Positions 9,409 through 16,941 of a stretch of 61,131 nucleotides of DNA are shown here, in pieces. The translations under genes and the position numbers were made by a program. This DNA comes from Oscillospiraceae bacterium (GTDB lineage: Bacteria; Bacillota; Clostridia; Oscillospirales; JAAYXM01): NCBI GenBank assembly GCA_017435965.1, contig JAFSEA010000011.1, forward strand, positions 1 to 61,131, read 5' to 3'. The notes beneath the pieces were generated by a model. The model worked only from the letters and a program-made list of their open reading frames with translations. It was not told where the DNA came from and searched no databases. The stretch's first letter is position 1. Each line of letters opens with the position of its first letter.

Positions 9409-11315
9409 TACTTTTTCATCCCTTTCCTGCGAATAAACATTGTACTCATTGGCGGTAAAGTAAGCTTTAAAGAAAATTGAAAACCATTTATCTCTTCGTC
9501 TTTTGTTTTTATATATGTCGGATTTGAAACTCCGTTTCCTCCATATTTTTCGCTGTCACTATTGAAAACAATGCGGTAGCTTCCCGGTATAGAAACCCCG
9601 AACTTATAGTCATTGCGCTCTACAGGTGAAAGATTTGACACTGCATAGAGTTCACTTCCGTCAGATGCTTTTCGTTTGAAAACCAAAACATTGCTTTCAA
9701 AATCATTGACTGTTACCCATTCAAATCCTTCCCAACCGCTGTCATTTTCCCAAAGCTCCGGATGCTTTAAATAAAATGAGTTGAGTTCTCTTACGTATCT
9801 GTGCATTTTGCTGTGCATATCGTAATCGAGAAGATGCCAGTCAAGTTCCTTTTCGAAATTCCATTCTATAAACTGACCGAATTCATTGCCCATAAAACTG
9901 AGTTTTTTTCCGGGATGGGCGATTGTATATCCGAGCATAGCTCGAAGTCCCGCAAATTTCTGCTCATATTCACCCGGCTGCTTATTTATAAGCGAACACT
10001 TTCCGTGAACGACTTCATCGTGAGAAAAAGGAAGAATGTAATTTTCCGAAAATGCGTATGTCAACGAGAAAGTCAAGGTATTATGATTGTGTTTTCTAAA
10101 GAAAGGATCTGTTGAAAAATACCTGAGAGAATCATTCATCCATCCCATATTCCACTTGAAATGAAAACCAAGACCATTCATATACGGCGGCTTTGTAACC
10201 ATCGGCCATGCAGTAGATTCCTCTGCTATCATAATGGTGTTCGGGAATGCCTGAGAAACACTTGTATTCAACTTTTTCAGAAACTCTACCGCTTCAAGAT
10301 TCTCATTGCCGCCATATTCATTTGCACGCCATTGTCCATCGTGCTTTCCATAATCGAGATATAACATACTTGCGACAGCATCCACTCTTATTCCATCTAT
10401 ATGAAAGCAGTCACACCAAAAAACCGCGTTTGATATCAAAAAGCTCTGAACCTCACCTTTTCCGAAATCAAAAATCCGCGTTCCCCAATCGGGATGCTCA
10501 CGCTTAAGCGGATCGGAATATTCATAAGTACAAGAGCCGTCAAACTCATAAAGTCCGTGAGCATCTTTCGGAAAGTGTGCCGCAACCCAATCTATTATTA
10601 CACCTATTCCGCTTTTATGGCACTCATCAACAAAATACATAAAATCTTTAGGCGTTCCATATCTTGAAGTTACGGAAAAATATCCCGTAACCTGATATCC
10701 CCAGGAGCCATCAAAAGGATATTCGGAAACTGGCAGAATTTCAATATGAGTATATCCCATTTTTTTGACGTATGGTATAAGTTCCCGTGCTAAATCAGAG
10801 TATGAATAAAAATTCCCATCGTGATGCTTCTTCCACGATCCGAGATGTACTTCATATATATTCATAGCTTCTTTGAATATATCTATATTTTGCTTATACG
10901 ATATCCAGCGTTCATCGCCCCAATTGTAGCCATCAAGACAATACAGTTTTGATGCTGTTCCGGGACGGGTTTCTGCATGGAAAGCATATGGGTCTGCTTT
11001 CAGAATTGTTTTTCCTTCTTTTGTTTCTATACTGTATTTATATATGTCATATTCCTTCAGCGATGGTATGAACAATTCCCATATGCTGCCATCATCATCC
11101 AAAGACTGCATTACATTGGCGTTTTTATCCCAACCGTTGAAATCTCCCACAACAGATACAGAAACAGCATTCGGCGCCCATACTCTGAAAATGACACCAT
11201 AGATGCCATTTTTTTCAGAAAAATGTGCGCCGAAATATTTGTATGCAAAAAAATCATTTCCTTGGTGAAACAACCATTTGTGATCAGCATTCCCGTTATT
11301 TTTTACGTCAAACAT
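9408..11315 (-). CDS. glgB: 1,4-alpha-glucan branching enzyme (GH13/CBM48)
   Basis: This enzyme creates alpha-1,6 branch points in glycogen. The 635-residue protein has an N-terminal CBM48-like domain ([16 protein letters not shown]) followed by a GH13 barrel. The catalytic motifs are GIRVDAV with nucleophile Asp312, IAEES with acid/base Glu365, and SHDEVVHGK with Asp433. A C-terminal beta domain follows. The ATG lies one base after the dacB-like stop codon, with the AGGAGA ribosome site inside the end of that gene. Glycogen synthesis therefore appears coupled to a cell-wall gene. The identification is very secure. Confidence 0.97.
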   Translation of the reverse strand: MFDVKNNGNADHKWLFHQGNDFFAYKYFGAHFSEKNGIYGVIFRVWAPNAVSVSVVGDFNGWDKNANVMQSLDDDGSIWELFIPSLKEYDIYKYSIETKEGKTILKADPYAFHAETRPGTASKLYCLDGYNWGDERWISYKQNIDIFKEAMNIYEVHLGSWKKHHDGNFYSYSDLARELIPYVKKMGYTHIEILPVSEYPFDGSWGYQVTGYFSVTSRYGTPKDFMYFVDECHKSGIGVIIDWVAAHFPKDAHGLYEFDGSCTYEYSDPLKREHPDWGTRIFDFGKGEVQSFLISNAVFWCDCFHIDGIRVDAVASMLYLDYGKHDGQWRANEYGGNENLEAVEFLKKLNTSVSQAFPNTIMIAEESTAWPMVTKPPYMNGLGFHFKWNMGWMNDSLRYFSTDPFFRKHNHNTLTFSLTYAFSENYILPFSHDEVVHGKCSLINKQPGEYEQKFAGLRAMLGYTIAHPGKKLSFMGNEFGQFIEWNFEKELDWHLLDYDMHSKMHRYVRELNSFYLKHPELWENDSGWEGFEWVTVNDFESNVLVFKRKASDGSELYAVSNLSPVERNDYKFGVSIPGSYRIVFNSDSEKYGGNGVSNPTYIKTKDEEINGFQFSLKLTLPPMSTMFIRRKGMKK

Positions 11316-11316
11316 A

Positions 11317-12411
11317 TCATTTTCTCCTGAAAAAATTTAAAATTCTTTCCAACATCGTGGGTTCTTCAAAATACTCAACCGAAGTATCTGCCACAAGCTC
11401 AATCCGTTCAAGAAGCTCTCCATTTAAAGTATAACGCACCTCACCTATCACATTTCCTCGGGTTATGGGAGCATACACAAACCGCGGCAAAAAAACTTCC
11501 CGACATATTTCATCTGTATCTGCTTTTTTACAAAGAAAAGCCTTTTCTTCTTTTGAAACAATCTGTATGGAAGCTTGTGTTCCTCCTACAACATCTACCT
11601 CTGCAGGCAAGTCACCATACTGCGAAGTTTTTATCACGGAAAAGTTATCAAATCCGAAATTAAGCATTTTTATATGGTCGTTCCAATCATCCGGAGCTGA
11701 AAGAGAAACCGCAATAAGTCTCATCCCTTCTTTTTCAGCCCCCGAGACGAGACATCTGCCTGCAGCTCTTGTATATCCGGTCTTTATTCCGCAAGCTCCT
11801 TCATATATCCTTAGAAGCTTATTGTGATTTGTTAAAGACCGCCCCGCAACGACAATAGATTTTGTTGAAACGATTTTTGCAAATCCGGGATTTTTCATTG
11901 CATACGCCGCAAGCCGTGCCATATCCTCTGCTGTGGATACGTGACCCTCCGCAGGCAAACCATTGGGATTTTTAAAGTACGTATTTTTCATGCCGATACG
12001 CTTTGCCGTGGCATTCATCATATCGACAAATCTTTCAATGCTGCCATTGCCCGTGTGGTAAGCAAGTGCAATGGCGGCATCATTTCCCGACTGCAACATC
12101 AACCCATACAAAAGATCTGAAACAGAAAGCTTTTCTCCTTCTTTCAAGTACATAGAAGTCCCCTCTGTTCCCACACAGACTTTCGGAACTGCTATCATTT
12201 CGGAAACATCGCTGTTTTCCAGCACAACAACCGCAGTCATTATTTTTGTGGTAGAAGCGATTTCTCGTTTAGTTTCTGAATCTTTGGCATACAAGACAGT
12301 TTCTGTTTCGGGTTCATATAAAACAGCCGATTTTGCCGAAATATCCAAAGCAAAACAGAAATTGACGAAAGAAAAAATGACAAAAGATAAAACAAATATT
12401 TTTTTAATCAA
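11317..12411 (-). CDS. Serine-type D-Ala-D-Ala carboxypeptidase (DacF/PBP5 family)
   Basis: This low-molecular-weight penicillin-binding protein trims the terminal D-alanine of peptidoglycan stem peptides. An N-terminal signal peptide of about 21 residues ends near CFALD. The active-site motifs are STTK (Ser53, Lys56), SGN (108-110) and KTG (210-212). A PBP5-type C-terminal beta domain and a short basic tail (LNFFRRK) suggest membrane attachment. No ATG is available; the start is a TTG behind GGAGATG. The gene is one base upstream of glgB. Whether it is the vegetative DacA type or the sporulation DacF type cannot be decided from sequence, although the nearby gerW gene makes the latter plausible. 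Confidence 0.92.
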   Translation of the reverse strand: MIKKIFVLSFVIFSFVNFCFALDISAKSAVLYEPETETVLYAKDSETKREIASTTKIMTAVVVLENSDVSEMIAVPKVCVGTEGTSMYLKEGEKLSVSDLLYGLMLQSGNDAAIALAYHTGNGSIERFVDMMNATAKRIGMKNTYFKNPNGLPAEGHVSTAEDMARLAAYAMKNPGFAKIVSTKSIVVAGRSLTNHNKLLRIYEGACGIKTGYTRAAGRCLVSGAEKEGMRLIAVSLSAPDDWNDHIKMLNFGFDNFSVIKTSQYGDLPAEVDVVGGTQASIQIVSKEEKAFLCKKADTDEICREVFLPRFVYAPITRGNVIGEVRYTLNGELLERIELVADTSVEYFEEPTMLERILNFFRRK

Positions 12412-12444
12412 AAACTTTCATCTCCGATTGTCGTAATACTTAAT

Positions 12445-12474
12445 AATATTCTCAGAGATGAAAAAGTATGTCAA
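12445..12474 (-). promoter_or_regulatory. Candidate internal promoter upstream of the carboxypeptidase-glg genes
   Basis: On the minus strand a perfect -35 TTGACA (12469-12474) is followed after 18 bases by a weaker -10 AATATT (12445-12450), in the 69-base gap between the gerW-like gene and the carboxypeptidase. It could let the glg genes be expressed independently of the upstream scp/gerW genes. The poor -10 keeps confidence moderate. Confidence 0.5.
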
Positions 12475-12480
12475 CCAATT

Positions 12481-12864
12481 CTATTCCGCTTCCTTTTTAT
12501 TCTTTTTGAAATATCCCTCTACCTTTGTTATGATTTCGGGAAGAAGCTCAACAAGTCTGTCGAGAGTTGTACTGGGAGCAACAGCCATTGGAACAAGTCT
12601 TACATTACCATCGTTTACAACAAGAAATCCTTCGGGCTTTATTGTAACTCCGGCACCTGTTCCGCCGCCAAAATTCACACCTTCTTTTTTGCTGTCAAAA
12701 TCAGACCCACCGGTTGCAAATCCGAATGAAACTTTGGATATAGGAATTATCGTTGTTCCGTCCGGAGTGGTTATTGCATCACCTATGATGGTATTTACAT
12801 CAACCATACTGCGAATCTTGTCCATAGTAGTTTTCATTACTTCATTTAAAGTACATTCAGCCAT
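12481..12864 (-). CDS. ytfJ: GerW/YtfJ family sporulation protein
   Basis: This 127-residue protein belongs to the YtfJ/GerW family, which in Bacillus is made in the forespore and affects spore germination. The family core is clear: TIIGDAITTPDGTTIIPISKVSFGF, seen here as consecutive conserved pieces, followed by a glycine-rich stretch (FGGGTGAGVTIKP) and a charged C-terminus. I start it at the ATG at 12864, behind AAAGGAA, rather than at an ATG eight codons earlier that has no good ribosome site. The chosen start overlaps the DUF2953 gene by eight bases, as expected for translational coupling. Confidence 0.92.
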   Translation of the reverse strand: MAECTLNEVMKTTMDKIRSMVDVNTIIGDAITTPDGTTIIPISKVSFGFATGGSDFDSKKEGVNFGGGTGAGVTIKPEGFLVVNDGNVRLVPMAVAPSTTLDRLVELLPEIITKVEGYFKKNKKEAE

Positions 12865-13462
12865 TTTTTTCAATTCCTTTCTTTTCATCCATAATTCTTT
12901 TTTTATTTATTAATTGATATAATAAAAACACACCTATCACAACCAGTTTCCACACTCTCAGATACATATTTGCATACAAACATATAGTAGTTTCCGAGGA
13001 GTTGAAATCCGGTGAAATAAAAATCTGTTTCTTTTTGATTTTCACCCTGCTGTCCAGAACAGGAAGCACTGTACTAACCCCTGCACAAGCCTTCCCATAA
13101 AGCATTGCTGTTGATGCGGCATCCTTTCCAGCAAGCCTTATATCTGCCTTGATCTGTTTTATGATAATCATACGAATAAGCTTTCCGAGAGTTTTTAAAG
13201 CAGGCTTTATCATCCACGTTAATTCTTTCAAACTTCCGTATGATTTTTCTTTTTGGTTAGTATCACGTTCTTCTTTTTTTGCCTTGACATTTTTAGTTTT
13301 GGTCTTTTTCTTTTTTTTACTTTTGGGGAATCGGATTTTTATGGGATAAATTCCAACAAATCCGCGAAATCCATCGCCATCGTATTCAAGAACAAGCCGA
13401 ACACGAACCATTGCTATCAAGAAGATAACCGATAAAACAATCAACAACTCGAACATAAGCAA
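12857..13462 (-). CDS. DUF2953 domain protein (membrane-anchored)
   Basis: This 201-residue protein has an N-terminal transmembrane segment, then a short beta-rich stretch (RVRLVLEYDGDGFRGFVGIYPIKI), a very lysine-rich linker at about residues 48-75, a conserved central helical part, and a second hydrophobic segment near the C-terminus. This matches the DUF2953 family, which commonly sits beside ytfJ/gerW in sporulating Firmicutes, as here. The family's function is unknown to me. A role alongside GerW in spores is plausible from the neighbourhood only. It is 6 bases downstream of scpB and overlaps gerW. Confidence 0.8.
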   Translation of the reverse strand: MLMFELLIVLSVIFLIAMVRVRLVLEYDGDGFRGFVGIYPIKIRFPKSKKKKKTKTKNVKAKKEERDTNQKEKSYGSLKELTWMIKPALKTLGKLIRMIIIKQIKADIRLAGKDAASTAMLYGKACAGVSTVLPVLDSRVKIKKKQIFISPDFNSSETTICLYANMYLRVWKLVVIGVFLLYQLINKKRIMDEKKGIEKNG

Positions 13463-13468
13463 ACTTCC

Positions 13469-14029
13469 TTATTGTTGCTCAATCTCATTAAAGGTAACCT
13501 GACCATCTTCGGTATCGGCAAACTCGGGAAGCTCCGGCAAATCGTTCAGAGTTTCAAGTCCGAATACACGGAGAAAATCTTTTGTTGTTCTGTACAGAAT
13601 TGGTTTTCCCGGAACATCGAGCCTTCCCGATTCTCTGATAAGTCCTTTTTCGACAAGTGAAGTTATTGAATAGGAACAATCGACACCTCTGACCTGCTCC
13701 ACATATGCACGGGTTACCGGCTGACGATACGCAATTACCGAAAGCACTTCGAGAAGCGGAGGTGACAATCTCGGGGCTCTTTTTGTTTCAAGAGCTTTTC
13801 TTACAAAAGCTGCGTAAGCTGGAGCTGAACACATCTGATAAGAATTATCAAGTTTTACAATTCTTATTCCCCGTTGTTCAAAATCATATTCATCACGAAG
13901 CTGAGTAATTATTTTTTCGAGAGAAATCTCATCTACATCAAGGATTTCCGAAAGGCGGGAAAGCTCTATGGGATCTCCCACCGCAAACAGAATTCCTTCT
14001 ACTGCACGTTGAATTTCTGCTATTTCCAT
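13469..14029 (-). CDS. scpB: Segregation and condensation protein B
   Basis: ScpB is the dimeric winged-helix (kite) subunit of the SMC-ScpA-ScpB condensin that organises and segregates the chromosome. The 186-residue protein has the family core LSPPLLEVLSVIAYRQPVTR, then an ExVRGVD-type segment, VEKGLIRESGRLDVPGKP and a TTKDFLRVFGL motif near the C-terminus. It has a normal length and an acidic tail. It lies 12 bases downstream of scpA on the same strand, the usual order. Confidence 0.96.
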   Translation of the reverse strand: MEIAEIQRAVEGILFAVGDPIELSRLSEILDVDEISLEKIITQLRDEYDFEQRGIRIVKLDNSYQMCSAPAYAAFVRKALETKRAPRLSPPLLEVLSVIAYRQPVTRAYVEQVRGVDCSYSITSLVEKGLIRESGRLDVPGKPILYRTTKDFLRVFGLETLNDLPELPEFADTEDGQVTFNEIEQQ

Positions 14030-14041
14030 ATCAACATTCCT

Positions 14042-14770
14042 TTACACATTTTCCTGCTCATTTTCAGCAAGAAGAGTTATATCATCGGTATCGCCCGATA
14101 TGGTTATGCGATTAGTCTTGCAAAGCTCGAGAACTGCAAGAAAAGTTGCAACAACCTCAGAACGGGTTTTTACACCGTCAAACAAATCAATAAATTTCGT
14201 TTTTGCCGGAGAAAGAAGACGTTTGAGTATGTATGCTACCTTTTTCCCCACAGAATATACCTCGTGACCGACGATACCTGCGAAATTTGTAATCTTCGGC
14301 GGAATTTTGCTTTCTGCACGATCAAGCATATTGAGAATTGCAAGTCTTAAATCAAGCTTGTTATGCTCATATTTATAAGACTTATCCGGTGTTATCTGCT
14401 CGGGCATCTTTGTGTACATATCAAGTCCTTTTTCGGCTCTTGAATTCAAAGTACCGCTGACCTCTTTGATTCGCTGATACTCAAGAAGCATTTCCACAAG
14501 ACGTGCTCTTGGGTCTTCTTCATCATCGAGATCCTCATGTTTCGGAAGAAGCATTTTTGACTTTATATAAAGAAGATGTGCAGACATTGCCACAAATTCG
14601 CAAGTAACCGAAAGATTACGGTCTTTCATCTCCTCAAGAGCCTTATTATATTGTTCCAATATTTCAACTATCGGAATATCATATATATTAAGTTTGTTTT
14701 TTGAAATCAGGTGCAAAAGCAAATCCAATGGACCATCAAACACCTCAAGATGGTATGTAATTTCAGTCAT
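14042..14770 (-). CDS. scpA: Segregation and condensation protein A (kleisin)
   Basis: ScpA is the kleisin that closes the SMC ring. The 242-residue protein begins with the family signature FDGPLDLLLHLISKNKLNI, continues with IPIVEILEQY and MSAHLLYIKSKMLLP, and ends with the C-terminal winged-helix segment that binds the SMC head. It lies 12 bases downstream of the site-2 protease gene and 12 bases upstream of scpB. The M50 protease-scpA-scpB order is common in Firmicutes. Confidence is high. Confidence 0.96.
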   Translation of the reverse strand: MTEITYHLEVFDGPLDLLLHLISKNKLNIYDIPIVEILEQYNKALEEMKDRNLSVTCEFVAMSAHLLYIKSKMLLPKHEDLDDEEDPRARLVEMLLEYQRIKEVSGTLNSRAEKGLDMYTKMPEQITPDKSYKYEHNKLDLRLAILNMLDRAESKIPPKITNFAGIVGHEVYSVGKKVAYILKRLLSPAKTKFIDLFDGVKTRSEVVATFLAVLELCKTNRITISGDTDDITLLAENEQENV

Positions 14771-14782
14771 TTAAAAACTTCC

Positions 14783-15466
14783 TTAAATCAAGATAAAAGA
14801 GAACAGTTCCAAAAGCCACCAAAGCATTTTTGTCATCAGCGTACTTAAAATATCCATAAACTGCGGTACGTTTACAAGAACGATCAGCAGAAGCATTCCA
14901 TATTGTTCGTAGCGAAGTACGGATGCATACAGTTTTTTCGGCAAGAACGAAAACACAACTTTAGAACCGTCAAGTGGCGGTATCGGAACACAGTTGAAAA
15001 CCGCAAGGCTGACATTAAGCTGTGCCAAAAGCCAGAAGAACGTCACCAAAAGTTCCTGAAGATTCATCAAAAAATCGCTTGTTGGCTCTATTCGCGCAGA
15101 TAACATAGCAAAAACTATTGAGATAGCCGCCATTATAACATTGCTTAATGGTCCGGCTATTGCCACAAGCACCATACCAAGCTTCTTCTTTTTGAAATGA
15201 TAGGGATTTACAGGAACGGGTTTTGCCCATCCGAAACCAAAAAATACCATACAGATGAGTCCGAGCCAATCCAGGTGCTCAATCGGATTCAAGCTTAATC
15301 TGCCGCTGTTTTTCGCTGTTTTGTCACCCAGAAGATATGCAACATATCCATGCGAAATTTCGTGGAAAACAATCGCCAAAAATGCTGCCGGAATTATGAG
15401 CCAATTAAGTCCCTCAAACAGAGAGGTTATTCTGTTTAAAATACCCAAGATAATCTTTTCCTCCAA
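14783..15466 (-). CDS. Site-2 protease family membrane zinc metalloprotease (M50B, YwhC-like)
   Basis: This 227-residue integral membrane protein has about six hydrophobic segments. The zinc motif HEISH is at residues 35-39 within the second hydrophobic region, and the third ligand motif NCVPIPPLDG is in the C-terminal half. The short length, with no PDZ domain, matches the compact YwhC-like group rather than RseP. Its substrate is unknown. It is the first gene of the scpAB-gerW-glg block and has a promoter about 25 bases upstream. Confidence 0.9.
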   Translation of the reverse strand: MEEKIILGILNRITSLFEGLNWLIIPAAFLAIVFHEISHGYVAYLLGDKTAKNSGRLSLNPIEHLDWLGLICMVFFGFGWAKPVPVNPYHFKKKKLGMVLVAIAGPLSNVIMAAISIVFAMLSARIEPTSDFLMNLQELLVTFFWLLAQLNVSLAVFNCVPIPPLDGSKVVFSFLPKKLYASVLRYEQYGMLLLIVLVNVPQFMDILSTLMTKMLWWLLELFSFILI

Positions 15467-15490
15467 ATGGATACAACTATAAGTATATTA

Positions 15491-15519
15491 ATTATATCAA
15501 GTTTCACACAAAAAAACAA
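15491..15519 (-). promoter_or_regulatory. Promoter of the site-2 protease-scpAB block
   Basis: On the minus strand -35 TTGTTT (15514-15519) and a perfect -10 TATAAT (15491-15496) are separated by 17 bases. This is the most upstream promoter I can see for the twelve-gene minus-strand block ending at 1263. Confidence 0.65.
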
Positions 15520-15522
15520 GAG

Positions 15523-15562
15523 AAAAAGTACATATATTTAATTAAAATAACATGTACTTTTT
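15523..15562. promoter_or_regulatory. Operator-like inverted repeat in divergent intergenic region
   Basis: Arms AAAAAGTACAT (15523-15533) and ATGTACTTTTT (15552-15562) form a perfect 11-bp inverted repeat around an 18-bp AT-rich centre. A further ATGTAC half-site lies at 15583-15588. It sits between divergent promoters, upstream of the flavin reductase-like gene. No regulator gene is adjacent. I interpret it as a regulator binding site; it has no T-tract and is unlikely to be a terminator. Confidence 0.45.
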
Positions 15563-15575
15563 GCACTTCCGATAC

Positions 15576-15605
15576 TTGTAAAATGTACCTATGGTATGGT
15601 ATACT
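15576..15605 (+). promoter_or_regulatory. Candidate promoter of the flavin reductase-nucleotidyltransferase pair
   Basis: -35 TTGTAA (15576-15581) and -10 TATACT (15600-15605) are spaced by 18 bases. The gene start follows about 30 bases downstream. The inverted repeat at 15523-15562 lies just upstream. Confidence 0.5.
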
Positions 15606-15635
15606 ACTAATAACAAAAAATGAGAGGTGAATATT

Positions 15636-16142
15636 TTGAACGGTTTCAATGCCATTAACCCCGAAGCTCTTTCGGACAATATGTTCAAGCTTATTGCAAA
15701 GGATTGGACTCTTATCGCTGCCGGTGATCCTAATTCATACAATATGATGACGGCAAATTGGGTCGGTGTGGGATTTTTATGGATGAAAAACGTGGCCTTT
15801 GTCTTTATCCGTCCAAGTCGCTACACTTATGAGTTCACAGAAAAACTCGACACCATGACACTCAATTTCTTCACAGATGAATACCGCGACATTCTGAATA
15901 TCTGCGGAAAAGAGAGCGGCCGTGACTTCAACAAGATGACTGAATGCAACCTCACTCCGATAGCACTTAACGACGGTGGCGTTGCTTTCTCCGAGTCGAG
16001 AATTATCCTGAATTGCAAAAAAATGTGTGCTGTCAACCTTGATACTTTTGACTATTTTGACAAGAGTGTACTCAAGAACTATGCAAACGGCGATTATCAC
16101 AAAATGTATATTTGTGAAATCACAGAAGCCTTTGTAAAATAA
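15636..16142 (+). CDS. Flavin reductase-like (flavoredoxin-type) protein
   Basis: This 168-residue protein matches the FMN-binding split-barrel flavin reductase-like family. The N-terminal part contains MTANWVGVGFLW and a VFIRPSRYTYEF segment, which in relatives contacts FMN, followed by LNFFTDEYRDIL and a region around a CGKESGRDFNK-type motif common in clostridial members. It probably binds FMN in the cytoplasm and takes part in flavin or small-molecule reduction; the partner is unknown. An in-frame GTG lies at 15627, but it is inside the GAGGTGA ribosome site. I therefore place the start at the TTG at 15636. A nucleotidyltransferase gene follows after 24 bases. Confidence 0.82.
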   Translation: MNGFNAINPEALSDNMFKLIAKDWTLIAAGDPNSYNMMTANWVGVGFLWMKNVAFVFIRPSRYTYEFTEKLDTMTLNFFTDEYRDILNICGKESGRDFNKMTECNLTPIALNDGGVAFSESRIILNCKKMCAVNLDTFDYFDKSVLKNYANGDYHKMYICEITEAFVK

Positions 16143-16166
16143 ATTTTTGAAAGGAAGTTATAAAAA

Positions 16167-16886
16167 ATGAAATCCATCGTACTTGCTGCCGGTAAAGGCA
16201 AACGTCTTCAGAGCGAAAAATTCAATTCCCCCAAGGTGCTTCGAGAAGCAAACGGACGCGCATTGCTTTCTTATGTCCTCGACAACATAAACTTCATTCC
16301 CCAGGAAGACACCGTTATTGTTGTTGGATATAAAAGAGAAATGGTCATTGAGAAAACCGTTGGTGATTATAAGTTTGCAACTCAGGAAGAACAACTCGGA
16401 ACAGGTCACGCAGTTGCTTCTGCCCGTGAGTTTTTTGAAGACTACGATGGCAGCGTTCTCGTTCTTTACGGAGATATGCCCATGCTCAAGCGCGAAACAT
16501 ATGCTTCTATGGTAAAGCAACACGAAGAAAGCGGTGCAGATTGTACCATACTTACTGCAATAAGCGAGTCTCCCCTTGCCTATGGACGAATCATCCGTGA
16601 GAATGGCAAAATCGTCAACATCATCGAACAAAAGGACTGTACTCCCGAACAAGCTGCAATCCGTGAGCTCAATGTCGGCGTTTATGTTTTTGATTCAAAG
16701 GCACTCTTTGAAAATCTTTCAAAGCTCAAAAACGACAATGCTCAAGGTGAATACTACCTCACAGATGTTCCGAAACTTCTTATTGAAGACGGCAAGAAGG
16801 TCGAAGCATACACCATTGGTGACACTTGTGAAATTTATGGTGTAAACACAATCGAAGATCTTGAATTCTGCGAAAAACACTTATAA
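16167..16886 (+). CDS. GlmU-type N-terminal nucleotidyltransferase (single domain)
   Basis: This 239-residue protein is equivalent to the pyrophosphorylase half of GlmU, which makes UDP-GlcNAc from GlcNAc-1-phosphate and UTP. Catalytic and binding motifs are intact: LAAGKGKRL, SPKVLREANG, EEQLGTGHAV, LYGDMP, YGRIIRENG, IIEQKDCT, ELNVGVY and NAQGEYYLTDV. The left-handed beta-helix acetyltransferase domain of normal GlmU (about 450 residues) is absent, and the gene ends at a stop followed by a terminator. It is therefore a natural single-domain enzyme and not obviously a broken gene. It may supply UDP-amino sugars for envelope glycans. GAAAGGAAG precedes the ATG. Confidence 0.83.
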   Translation: MKSIVLAAGKGKRLQSEKFNSPKVLREANGRALLSYVLDNINFIPQEDTVIVVGYKREMVIEKTVGDYKFATQEEQLGTGHAVASAREFFEDYDGSVLVLYGDMPMLKRETYASMVKQHEESGADCTILTAISESPLAYGRIIRENGKIVNIIEQKDCTPEQAAIRELNVGVYVFDSKALFENLSKLKNDNAQGEYYLTDVPKLLIEDGKKVEAYTIGDTCEIYGVNTIEDLEFCEKHL

Positions 16887-16910
16887 TTTATCAATGTATT
16901 TTTACAGCAA

Positions 16911-16937
16911 AGAGCCTCGGAAAATTTCCGAGGCTCT
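16911..16937. terminator. Bidirectional terminator between convergent genes
   Basis: An 11-bp GC-rich stem (16911-16921 with 16927-16937) has a 5-base loop. It lies between the stop of the plus-strand nucleotidyltransferase and the stop of the minus-strand lyase, with AT-rich flanks on both sides. Confidence 0.75.
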
Positions 16938-16941
16938 TAAA

